Positions 56,715 to 64,000 of a DNA stretch of 64,000 nucleotides are shown here, piece by piece. The first letter of the stretch is position 1. Each line of letters opens with the position of its first letter. The DNA is from Thiobacillus sp. 65-29 (lineage in GTDB: Bacteria > Pseudomonadota > Gammaproteobacteria > Burkholderiales > Thiobacillaceae), in assembly GCA_001899775.1 (NCBI GenBank), contig MKWN01000044.1, forward strand, positions 1 through 64,000. The letters run 5' to 3'. A model generated the notes under the pieces. It did no database searches, was not told the origin of the DNA, and worked only from the letters and a program-made list of their open reading frames with translations. Made by a program: the position numbers and the translations under genes.

Positions 56715-57914
56715 ATGCCATCTGTCCTCCCCGTTCTCGCCGGACTTCTGCTGACCCTGTCGTGGGCGGACGGTGCACGCGCCGACAGCCTGGCCGCGGC
56801 GCTCGACGCGGCCTGGGCGCACCACCCGCAGGTCGCCACGTGGGCCGCGCGCAGCGAGGAGGCGGCGGCACGCGCGGCGCTGGCGGCCGCGCCGACGGCA
56901 GGACCGCCCAGCCTCGCGTTCGGACACCTCGGTCGTGGTCCTGGACACGACGGCGGCCGGCGTGAATGGGAAGTCGAGCTGGCTGCGCCGCTGTGGCTGC
57001 CCGGCCAGCAGGCCGCACGCCAGAGTGAAGCCGCCAGTGGAGCGAACGTGCTTGCCGCGACACAGGATGCGCTACGCCTGCAACTGGCAGGTGCGGTGCG
57101 CGAAGCCGGCTGGGCGGTGGTGGAAGCGCGCGCGGTACGCGATCTCGCGCAGCGACGCGAGGCGTCGGCACGCGCCCTCGAGGCCGAGGTCCAGCGCCGC
57201 CATGCCGCCGGCGAACTGGCGCGCATCGACGCCAACCAGGCGCAGGGCGAGCGCCTTGCGGCACAGGGCGAAGCGGCCGACGCCGCCAGCACACTGCGTG
57301 CCGCCGAACAGGCCTGGCGCGCCCTCACCGGCCTGCCGGCGCCGCTCACGCTCGAGCCCGAACGCGTGGCCGACGCAAGCGGCGCAGAGCATCCGCAGCT
57401 GACGGCGGCCACCGCAGCGCTGCATGCGGCACAGGCGCGCCTGCGGGCGAGTCGGGCCAGCCGCCGCGATCCGCCCGAGCTGGGACTACGGCTGGTGCGC
57501 GAGCGCGACGCCGTGGCGGAACCTTGGAGCAGCCTGCTCGGCGTGCAGTTCAAGCTCCCGTTCTCCACTGCCGCGCAGGTGCGCGTCAACGATGCCGCCG
57601 CGCAGGCGGAGCTGGCCGAGGCCACGGCCATGCTGGAGCAGGTGCACCGGGTCCACGCTCTCGATGTGGAACGGGCACGCGCCGAGCTCGATGCCGCTGC
57701 GGAGCGGGACGCAGCGACCGCGCAGCGCCAGGCGCTCGCCGCCGAGTCCCTGCGTCTGGCCGAAAAGGCGTTCGCGCTCGGCGAATCCGATCTTGCGACG
57801 CTGCTGCGACTGCACGCGAGTGCACGCGAGGCCGACGCCGCCCATACACGTCAACGCATCGCCCGCGCGGCGGCGGTGTCGCGTCTCAACCAGGCCCTGG
57901 GAGTGCTGCCATGA
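56715..57914 (+). CDS. TolC-family outer-membrane efflux protein
   Basis: The 399-residue product has a signal peptide (MPSVLPVLAGLLLTLSWADGARA) and two long helical repeats typical of TolC-type channels. They are rich in Ala, Arg and Glu with heptad pattern (EARAVRDLAQRREASARALEAEVQRRHAAGELARIDANQAQG). It would form the outer-membrane exit duct for the RND pump encoded downstream. It starts the efflux operon behind the CusR-like box and overlaps the next gene as ATGA. Confidence 0.86.
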   Translation: MPSVLPVLAGLLLTLSWADGARADSLAAALDAAWAHHPQVATWAARSEEAAARAALAAAPTAGPPSLAFGHLGRGPGHDGGRREWEVELAAPLWLPGQQAARQSEAASGANVLAATQDALRLQLAGAVREAGWAVVEARAVRDLAQRREASARALEAEVQRRHAAGELARIDANQAQGERLAAQGEAADAASTLRAAEQAWRALTGLPAPLTLEPERVADASGAEHPQLTAATAALHAAQARLRASRASRRDPPELGLRLVRERDAVAEPWSSLLGVQFKLPFSTAAQVRVNDAAAQAELAEATAMLEQVHRVHALDVERARAELDAAAERDAATAQRQALAAESLRLAEKAFALGESDLATLLRLHASAREADAAHTRQRIARAAAVSRLNQALGVLP

Positions 57915-58408
57915 AGCGTATCGTCCCGTTCATCGTCGCGGCGAGTCTCAGTTTTGCCGCATGGGCGCACGATGCGTCCGGTGAAATCCACCCGCCCGCC
58001 CCACCCGATACGCCGCGCGCGGCGGCGCATTCGGAAGATTTCGAACTGGTGGCGGTGCCCGTGGTGGGTGAGCTGCGCCTGTATCTCGACCGCTACGCCA
58101 CCAATGCGCCGGTGAGTGGCGCGCGCGTCGAGGTGGAAAGCGGGGCCTTCCGGGCGACGGCACGGGAGAGCGAAGCCGGCGTCTACACGGTGCCGGGCGA
58201 TGTCTTCACCGCGCCCGGCCGCCATCCCCTCAGCGTCAGCGTCGAAACCGACGACACCGCCGACCTGCTCGCGGCCACCCTCGACCTGGGTGGCGCCGCT
58301 GCCGCACATCATGGCGGCTTTGCCGTGTGGACGACCTGGAGCGGGGGTGGACTTCTTGCCGGCGTCGCGGCCATGGCGCTGTGGCGCCGGCGCGGACGCG
58401 CGGCATGA
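57911..58408 (+). CDS. Accessory periplasmic protein of the RND operon
   Basis: The 165-residue product has a signal peptide (MKRIVPFIVAASLSFAAWA). A His-containing N-terminus (HDASGEIH) leads into an Ig-like beta domain (LRLYLDRYATNAPVSGARVEVESGAFRA) and a C-terminal membrane helix (GGGLLAGVAAMALW) with a basic end. I do not recognise a named family; the layout fits a tethered periplasmic partner of heavy-metal RND pumps. It overlaps both neighbours by ATGA, so it is translated with them. Confidence 0.7.
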   Translation: MKRIVPFIVAASLSFAAWAHDASGEIHPPAPPDTPRAAAHSEDFELVAVPVVGELRLYLDRYATNAPVSGARVEVESGAFRATARESEAGVYTVPGDVFTAPGRHPLSVSVETDDTADLLAATLDLGGAAAAHHGGFAVWTTWSGGGLLAGVAAMALWRRRGRAA

Positions 58409-59532
58409 ACGGCGCGCTGCGTGCCGCGCTCATTCTTGCCGCGCTGCTGTGTGCCGCGTGGGGCCCGCCGCTTGCCGCGCACGACGGTGCGGACCGCGCG
58501 GCGCGACCGGGTCACGCTCCCGGCGCTCCGGATGCGCCGCCGCCGCGCCGCCTGCCGGATGGCAGCCTGTTCGTCCCCAAGCCCACGCAGCATGCGATCG
58601 GTGTGCGTCATGTCATGACGGCGATGCGGGACATGCCGGTGAGCGTGCAACTGAATGGCCGCGTGATCGCCGATCCGGCCAGTGGCGGGCGTGTGCAGGC
58701 ACTGCAGGCGGGGCGGATCGTCCCCGCGCCCGGCGGCCTGCCGCTGCCGGGGCAGCGCGTCGCGCGCGGCCAGGTGCTCGCCCTGCTGCACCCGGCCGCC
58801 AGCAGCATCGAGCGCGGCAACCAGCGGGAACGGCTGGCGCAACTGGAGGCGGAACTCGCGATCGCCGAACGCCGCCACGCGCGTTATCTGCAACTCGAAG
58901 GCGTGATTCCACAAAAGGACATCGACGCCGCACGCGACGAGCGTGACGCCCTGCGCCGGCGACGTGCCGCGGTTGCCGCGAGTCTGGGTACGGCGGAAAC
59001 CCTGCGCGCCCCCGTTTCCGGCATCATCGGTGCAACGCATGTGGTGGCGGGACAGGTGGTCGACGCGCGCGAGGTGTTGTTCGAGATCGTCGACCCGGCG
59101 CGTCTCGCCGTCGAAGCCATCGCCTACGATGCGGCGCTGGCCGGTGCCGTGCGCAGCGCCAGTGCAACCCTGCCCGGCGCAGGAACGCTGCCGCTCACGT
59201 TTCTGGGTGGCGCGCGCGTGCTGCGCGACCAGGCGCTGCCGCTGCTGTTTCGCATCGGTGTGACGGACGCACCGGTGGCGGTGGGGCAGCCGCTCGCCGT
59301 CATCGTGCAGACGCGCGCCACGCAAAAGGGTGTCGCGCTGCCCGCCGCCGCGCTGGTGAAGAACGGCAGCGGCGGCAGCGCGGTCTGGGTGCGCGACGGT
59401 GCGGAACGCTTCGTGCTGCGCACCGTGGAGGGGCAGGCGCTCGACGCCGCGACCGCCGTCGTCATCGCAGGCCTGCGCGACGGCGAGCGCGTCGTCACCG
59501 TCGGCGCCAGCCTGCTCTCGCAGGTGCGTTGA
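58405..59532 (+). CDS. RND efflux membrane fusion protein
   Basis: The 375-residue periplasmic adaptor has a signal segment (LRAALILAALLCAAWGPPLAAHDG). A barrel-sandwich (lipoyl-like) domain is split around a helical hairpin (QLEAELAIAERRHARYLQLEGVIPQKDIDAARDERDALRR), and a beta-barrel and membrane-proximal domain follow. It links the TolC-type channel to the RND permease. An N-terminal H/P-rich stretch (HDGADRAARPGHAPGAPDAPPP) could bind metal. The start ATG 58405 overlaps the previous stop, and the permease gene follows four bases after its stop. Confidence 0.87.
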   Translation: MNGALRAALILAALLCAAWGPPLAAHDGADRAARPGHAPGAPDAPPPRRLPDGSLFVPKPTQHAIGVRHVMTAMRDMPVSVQLNGRVIADPASGGRVQALQAGRIVPAPGGLPLPGQRVARGQVLALLHPAASSIERGNQRERLAQLEAELAIAERRHARYLQLEGVIPQKDIDAARDERDALRRRRAAVAASLGTAETLRAPVSGIIGATHVVAGQVVDAREVLFEIVDPARLAVEAIAYDAALAGAVRSASATLPGAGTLPLTFLGGARVLRDQALPLLFRIGVTDAPVAVGQPLAVIVQTRATQKGVALPAAALVKNGSGGSAVWVRDGAERFVLRTVEGQALDAATAVVIAGLRDGERVVTVGASLLSQVR

Positions 59533-59536
59533 ACCC

Positions 59537-62500
59537 ATGTTCGCAGCCATCGTCCGCACCAGTTTGCAGCAACGTCTGCTCGTGCTCGGCGCGGCGCTGG
59601 TATTGATGGTGTGGGGCATGCTCACGCTGCGGCAGATGCCGGTCGATGTATTTCCCGATCTCAACAAGCCGACGGTGACGCTGCTGACCGAGGCGGGCGG
59701 CATGGCGCCGGAGGAAGTCGAACAGCTCGTCACCTTTCCCATCGAGACCGCAATGAACGGCATGCCCGGTGTGACCCGGGTGCGCTCGGTGTCGGGCATC
59801 GGCCTGTCCGTGGTCTATGCGGAATTCGACTGGGGCACGGACAACTACCGCAACCGCCAGCAGGTCGCCGAACGGCTCAACCTGGTGCGCGAGCAGCTGC
59901 CGCCCGGCAGCGTGCCGCAACTCGGACCGATTGCCTCCATCATGGGCGAGATCCTGCTCGTCGCCCTGCCCGCCGATCCCGCGCAGACCAGCCCCATGCA
60001 GGTACGCGACTACGCCGACTGGGTGGTGCGGCCACGCCTGCTCACCGTGCCGGGTGTGGCGCAGGTCGTCGCCATCGGCGGCGAGGTGCGCCAGTATCGC
60101 GTCGAGCCCGATCCGGTGCGCATGCAGGCACTGGGCATTTCGCTCGCCCGGCTGGAGGAGGCGTTGCGCGATTTCGGTGGCAACAGCAGCGGTGGCGTGC
60201 TCGAAGCGCAGGGACGCGAATACCTGGTCCGCCATATCGGGCGCACCCAGCGCGTCGAGGATCTGCAGAACCTCGTCCTCGCACTCCGGGGCGGCCAGCC
60301 CCAGGTGCTCAAGCAGGTCGCTGATGTGCGGCTCGCCCCCGCCGTCAAGCGCGGCGATGCGGGTTACAACGGCACGCCCGCGGTGATCCTGTCGGTGCAG
60401 AAACAGCCGGGCGCCGACAGCGTCGCGCTCACCCGCGCAATCGAGAACGCACTCGCCGGCCTCGCGGCATCCCGGCCGGCCGGGATCGAGGCGCCACGCT
60501 TCCTGTTTCGCCAGGCGGATTTCATCGAGCGCGCGGTTGGCAACGTCGAGGACGCGCTGCGCGACGCCGCCGTGCTCGTCGCCGTGGTGCTGTTCCTGTT
60601 TCTTCTGAATGTGCGCAGTACCGTCATCGCCCTTGCCGCAATCCCGGTTTCGCTGCTCGCCACGGTGCTGGTGTTCGACTATTTCGGTCTGTCCATCAAC
60701 ACCATGACGCTCGGCGGCCTCGCCATCGCCATCGGCGAACTGGTCGACGATGCCGTGGTCGGCGTCGAAAACGTCATGCGTCGCTTGCAGCTCAACCGTG
60801 CTGCCGCGGTGCCCCACTCCGCGCTGGAGGTGATCGCGCGCGCCACCCTCGAAGTACGCTCCGCCATCCTGTACGCCACGCTCATCGTCGTCCTGGTGTT
60901 CGTGCCACTGTTCGCCCTGCCCGGCGTCGAAGGCCGCCTGTTCACCCCGCTGGGCATCGCCTACATCGTTTCGATCCTCGCCAGCATGCTGGTCGCCGTC
61001 ACGCTGACTCCGGTCCTCGCCTACCTCCTTCTGGCCAATGACCGCCTTCCGTCTCCCGCTCCCCGTCCTCTGCCCTCTGCCCCCCTCGTCTCCTGGCTCA
61101 AGCGTGTCGACACCCCTGTGCTCGACTGGTCCTTCGCGCATGCGCGCGCGCTGCTCGTAGCGGCTGTTGCGCTGGTGACGCTGGCGGCAGCCAGTGTCGC
61201 CTTCCTGCCGCGCAGCTTTCTGCCCGCGTTCAACGAAGGCACGCTCACCATCAACGTACTGCTCGAACCGGGTACGGCGCTGGCGGAGTCGAACCGCATC
61301 GGCGCGCTGGCCGAGAAGCTCATCGCCCAGGTGCCGGAAGTGACGCAGACCGGCCGGCGCAGCGGGCGCGCCGAGCTGGACGACCACGCCGAGGGCACGC
61401 ACTACACCGAAATCGACGTCGACCTGCGGCCATCCGGGCGCAGCCGCGATGCGGTTATCGCCGACCTGCGCGCGCGCCTTGGCGTGCTGCCGGCAACGAT
61501 CAACATCGGTCAGCCCATCTCGCACCGGCTCGACCATCTGCTTTCCGGCGTGCGCGCGCAGATCGCACTCAAGATCTATGGCGACGATCTCGACACCCTG
61601 CGTGGGCTGGCCGATGGCCTGCGCGCACGTCTGGCCAACGTCGCCGGCGTCACCGACCTGCAGATCGAGAAACAGGTACGCGTGCCGCAGGTGAAGGTGC
61701 ACGTGGATTACGCCGCCGCGACGCGTTACGGTATTACGCCCGGCGAGTTGCTGCGCGTACTCGAGCGTCTGGTGGGCGGCGCCCACGTCACCCAGATCGT
61801 CGACGGCAGCCGCCGCTACGATCTCGTCGTGCGCCTGCCCGATAGCGGGCGTGGCGTGCACGCGCTGCGGGATCTGCTGATCGAGACACCCGCCGGCCAT
61901 GTGCCGCTGGCGCGCCTGGCGCACGTCGAGGACGGCGAAGGTCCCAACCAGATCGGTCGCGAGAACGCGCGCCGCCGCATCGTCGTGTCCGCCAACGCAA
62001 GCGGGCGCAATCTGTCGGAGGTGATCGCCGACATCCGCGCCGCGCTGGCGGCACAGCCCATGCCGGAAGGCTATTTCACCGCCCTCGAAGGCCAGTTCCA
62101 GGCGCAGGAAGCGGCGGTTCGGCGCATCGCGCTGCTCGCCGCCGCGTCGCTCGCGATGGTTTTTCTCGTCCTCTACGGCCGTTACCGTTCCACCGTGCTC
62201 GCCCTCATCGTCATGGGCAACATCCCGCTCGCCCTCGTCGGCAGTGTCGCTGCGCTATGGATCGCCGGCCAGCCGCTGTCGGTCGCCACCCTCGTCGGCT
62301 TCATCACCCTCACCGGCATCGCCACGCGCAACGGCATTCTCAAGATCAGCCACTACATCAACCTGTGCGCATTCGAGGGCGAAACCTTCGGCAAGCCGAT
62401 GATCGTGCGCGGCTCGCTCGAACGGCTCACGCCCGTGTTGATGACCGCGCTCGTCACGGCCATCGCCCTCGTTCCGCTTATGCTGTCCGCCGACGCCCCC

Positions 62501-62656
62501 GGCAAGGAGATTCTCTATCCCGTCGCCATTGTCATCTTCGGCGGGCTCATCAGCGCCACCCTGCTTGACACCGTACTCACCCCTGCGCTGTTCTGGCTGT
62601 TCGGCGAAAAGCCGCTGGCCCGCCTGCTGCAGGACAAGAGCGGTGAAAGTTTCTGA
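59537..62656 (+). CDS. Heavy-metal-type RND efflux permease
   Basis: The 1039-residue proton-driven pump has the RND layout: TM1, a large periplasmic loop, TM2-6, TM7, a second loop and TM8-12. It starts MFAAIVRTSLQQRLLVLGAALVLMVWG and has the family segments PVDVFPDLNKPTV and GITP-containing porter sequence (RYGITPGELLRVL). The TM4 proton-relay region is GELVDDAVVGVENVMRRL. This differs from the CusA-type (VDAAIVMIEN) and CzcA-type (DGAVVIVEN) forms, so the exported metal is uncertain, although the regulator and operator look copper-related. The track start was moved to ATG 59537. Confidence 0.92.
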   Translation: MFAAIVRTSLQQRLLVLGAALVLMVWGMLTLRQMPVDVFPDLNKPTVTLLTEAGGMAPEEVEQLVTFPIETAMNGMPGVTRVRSVSGIGLSVVYAEFDWGTDNYRNRQQVAERLNLVREQLPPGSVPQLGPIASIMGEILLVALPADPAQTSPMQVRDYADWVVRPRLLTVPGVAQVVAIGGEVRQYRVEPDPVRMQALGISLARLEEALRDFGGNSSGGVLEAQGREYLVRHIGRTQRVEDLQNLVLALRGGQPQVLKQVADVRLAPAVKRGDAGYNGTPAVILSVQKQPGADSVALTRAIENALAGLAASRPAGIEAPRFLFRQADFIERAVGNVEDALRDAAVLVAVVLFLFLLNVRSTVIALAAIPVSLLATVLVFDYFGLSINTMTLGGLAIAIGELVDDAVVGVENVMRRLQLNRAAAVPHSALEVIARATLEVRSAILYATLIVVLVFVPLFALPGVEGRLFTPLGIAYIVSILASMLVAVTLTPVLAYLLLANDRLPSPAPRPLPSAPLVSWLKRVDTPVLDWSFAHARALLVAAVALVTLAAASVAFLPRSFLPAFNEGTLTINVLLEPGTALAESNRIGALAEKLIAQVPEVTQTGRRSGRAELDDHAEGTHYTEIDVDLRPSGRSRDAVIADLRARLGVLPATINIGQPISHRLDHLLSGVRAQIALKIYGDDLDTLRGLADGLRARLANVAGVTDLQIEKQVRVPQVKVHVDYAAATRYGITPGELLRVLERLVGGAHVTQIVDGSRRYDLVVRLPDSGRGVHALRDLLIETPAGHVPLARLAHVEDGEGPNQIGRENARRRIVVSANASGRNLSEVIADIRAALAAQPMPEGYFTALEGQFQAQEAAVRRIALLAAASLAMVFLVLYGRYRSTVLALIVMGNIPLALVGSVAALWIAGQPLSVATLVGFITLTGIATRNGILKISHYINLCAFEGETFGKPMIVRGSLERLTPVLMTALVTAIALVPLMLSADAPGKEILYPVAIVIFGGLISATLLDTVLTPALFWLFGEKPLARLLQDKSGESF

Positions 62657-62681
62657 CCCGCCCCAGCGAAAGGAGCAAACC

Positions 62682-63059
62682 ATGTCCCGCCTCAGCCGCA
62701 CCCTCCCGCTCGTGCTCATCCTCGCCGCCGGCCCGCTGCACGCGCACCAGGACCATCTCGTACCGCAATACGGCGGCGTCACCGCCGAGGCCGGTTACTT
62801 CCAGGTCGAAGCCGTCAGCCAGGGCACGCGCATCACCCTGCATCTCACCCAGCACGGCGTACCCATCGCCGCCAAGGGCGCACACGGCAAACTCATCCTC
62901 TTGTCCGGCAACGGGAAGAGCGAAGCACCCTTGGCCGTCGCCGGCCCGCACAGTCTCGTCGCGCAGTTCCCCGCAGCACCGGCGTCGGGCGCGAAAGCCG
63001 TCGCCACCATCGATATTCCCGGTACGGGTGCGGGCAACGTACGCTTCGTGTTGAAGTAG
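62682..63059 (+). CDS. Small His-rich periplasmic protein after the RND pump
   Basis: The 125-residue product has a signal peptide (MSRLSRTLPLVLILAAGPLHA). The mature start is rich in His (HQDHLVPQYGGV), followed by a beta-sandwich-like domain (VEAVSQGTRITLHLTQHGVPIAAKGAHGKLILLSG). It resembles small periplasmic proteins often coded after heavy-metal RND pumps and may bind the exported metal; no enzyme motif is seen. GAAAGGAG precedes the ATG, 25 bases after the pump stop, so it is the last gene of the operon. Confidence 0.72.
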   Translation: MSRLSRTLPLVLILAAGPLHAHQDHLVPQYGGVTAEAGYFQVEAVSQGTRITLHLTQHGVPIAAKGAHGKLILLSGNGKSEAPLAVAGPHSLVAQFPAAPASGAKAVATIDIPGTGAGNVRFVLK

Positions 63060-63169
63060 GGCCGCCGTATCCATGCCTGCGGGAAGCCCGGTTGGCGCAC
63101 CGATTCGACATCCCGGTCACCCTCGACTAGAGTGGTTGATTCGAGTCACGTCTGCAGGAGGGTACGTTC

Positions 63170-64000
63170 ATGGATCAGAAGAAACTCACCACCACCGCCG
63201 GCTGCCCGGTCGTCGACAACCAGAACGTGATGACCGCCGGCGCGCGCGGACCGCAGTTGCTGCAGGACGTCTGGTTCCTCGAGAAGCTCGCCCACTTCGA
63301 CCGCGAAGTCATTCCCGAGCGCCGTATGCACGCCAAGGGTTCCGGTGCCTATGGCACCTTCACCGTCACCCACGACATCACCCGTTACACCCGCGCCAGG
63401 CTCTTTTCCGCGATCGGCAAGCAGACCGACCTGTTTGTGCGTTTTTCCACCGTCGCCGGCGAGCGCGGCGCGGCCGATGCCGAACGCGACATCCGCGGCT
63501 TCGCCATCAAGTTCTACACCGAGGAAGGCAACTGGGATCTGGCCGGCAACAACACGCCCGTATTCTTCCTGCGCGATCCGCTGAAGTTCCCCGACCTGAA
63601 CCATGCTGTCAAGCGCGACCCGCGCACCAACCTGCGCAGCGCACGCAACAACTGGGATTTCTGGACCCTGCTGCCGGAAGCCCTGCACCAGGTCACCGTC
63701 GTCATGTCCGACCGCGGCATTCCGGCGAGCTACCGCCACATGCACGGCTTCGGCTCGCACACCTTCAGCTTCATCAACGCGCAGAACGAGCGCTTCTGGG
63801 TCAAGTTCCACTTCAAGACCCAACAGGGCATCAGAAACTGGACCGACGCGGAAGCCGAAGCCGCCATCGGCAAGTGCCGCGAAACCCACCAGCGCGATCT
63901 GTACGAAGCGATCGAGCGCGGCGATTTCCCGAAGTGGACGCTGTACGTGCAGGTCATGCCCGAGCTCGACGCCGGGAAGGTGCCCTACCATCCCTTCGAC
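63170..64000 (+). CDS. katA: Catalase, 5' part only
   Basis: The first 277 codons of a monofunctional haem catalase are present; the gene runs off the window, which is why the track lacks it. The active-site histidine lies in [12 protein letters not shown] near 54, the [13 protein letters not shown] segment near 92, and the active-site asparagine in [15 protein letters not shown] near 127. AGGAGGG lies just before ATG 63170. The sequence style ([24 protein letters not shown]) is that of the small-subunit KatA group. The 110-base gap before it includes no gene. It decomposes H2O2 in the cytosol. Confidence 0.95.
   Translation, partial: MDQKKLTTTAGCPVVDNQNVMTAGARGPQLLQDVWFLEKLAHFDREVIPERRMHAKGSGAYGTFTVTHDITRYTRARLFSAIGKQTDLFVRFSTVAGERGAADAERDIRGFAIKFYTEEGNWDLAGNNTPVFFLRDPLKFPDLNHAVKRDPRTNLRSARNNWDFWTLLPEALHQVTVVMSDRGIPASYRHMHGFGSHTFSFINAQNERFWVKFHFKTQQGIRNWTDAEAEAAIGKCRETHQRDLYEAIERGDFPKWTLYVQVMPELDAGKVPYHPFD

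Overview
The window is about 64 kb of GC-rich (roughly two thirds G+C), densely packed bacterial chromosome. Gene order and content point to a betaproteobacterium. The strongest signs are topA-smg-dprA-LysM divergent from def-fmt-rsmB-DUF4390-ntrY-ntrX-trkA-trkH, a Nudix/ThiE fusion, argJ, PrkA-YeaH-SpoVR, and no chromosomal arginine operon around argB. I cannot name the genus. No rRNA, tRNA or CRISPR array was seen. All assignments come from reading the sequence; no database search was run.

Layout. 0.2-1.8 kb: periplasmic copper chaperone (PCuAC) and argB, separated by a ~193 bp structured repeat. 1.9-7.3 kb: a trimeric autotransporter adhesin divergent from a giant BTAD/cyclase-like/AAA/TPR regulator. 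7.8-14.7 kb: a type I restriction-modification island on the minus strand (hsdM, hsdS, a BRO/DinD-like fragment, a Fic-family gene, hsdR). 14.9-16.2 kb: EVE-domain protein and a TSUP permease. 16.2-17.8 kb: a scarred accessory patch with a BrnT/CopG-type toxin-antitoxin pair inside an integron-cassette-like unit, a transposase remnant and the 3' end of an MFS exporter. 17.8-21.5 kb: AhpD-like protein, PAS-GGDEF-EAL protein, a nested palindromic insertion, and a PhnD-rhodanese fusion. 21.6-37.5 kb: core block of DNA topology and uptake, translation initiation/rRNA methylation, nitrogen-type two-component system and K+ uptake. 37.5-45.1 kb: phoU, Nudix-ThiE, DUF815 ATPase, NYN-domain protein, argJ, small hypotheticals, a methyltransferase and PBP7. 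45.2-49.4 kb: a kinase next to a REC-PAS-GGDEF-EAL response regulator. 49.4-54.2 kb: prkA-yeaH-spoVR stress operon. 54.3-63.1 kb: CusRS-like two-component system divergent from a heavy-metal RND efflux operon. 63.2-64 kb: start of a catalase gene running off the window.

How parts work together. The copper chaperone, CusRS-like system, CusR-box-like palindrome and RND operon suggest copper or silver handling, with the catalase nearby for peroxide. The kinase at 45.2 kb and the c-di-GMP response regulator at 47.2 kb look like one pathway. The Fic gene overlaps hsdR and sits behind a triple operator-like array, so restriction may be regulated with it.

Most interesting signals. (1) Two ~95-97% identical ~190 bp elements, 55 kb apart, each directly upstream and in the same orientation relative to a start codon (argB and the cusR-like gene), with two long hairpins and complementary loops. 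(2) An attC-like cassette carrying a toxin-antitoxin pair whose antitoxin C-terminus is translated from attC. (3) A triple CxxCGxxPCxC insert in HsdR. (4) Two genes whose best start is CTG overlapping the upstream stop as CTGA. (5) An NtrX with a broken AAA+ ATPase site.
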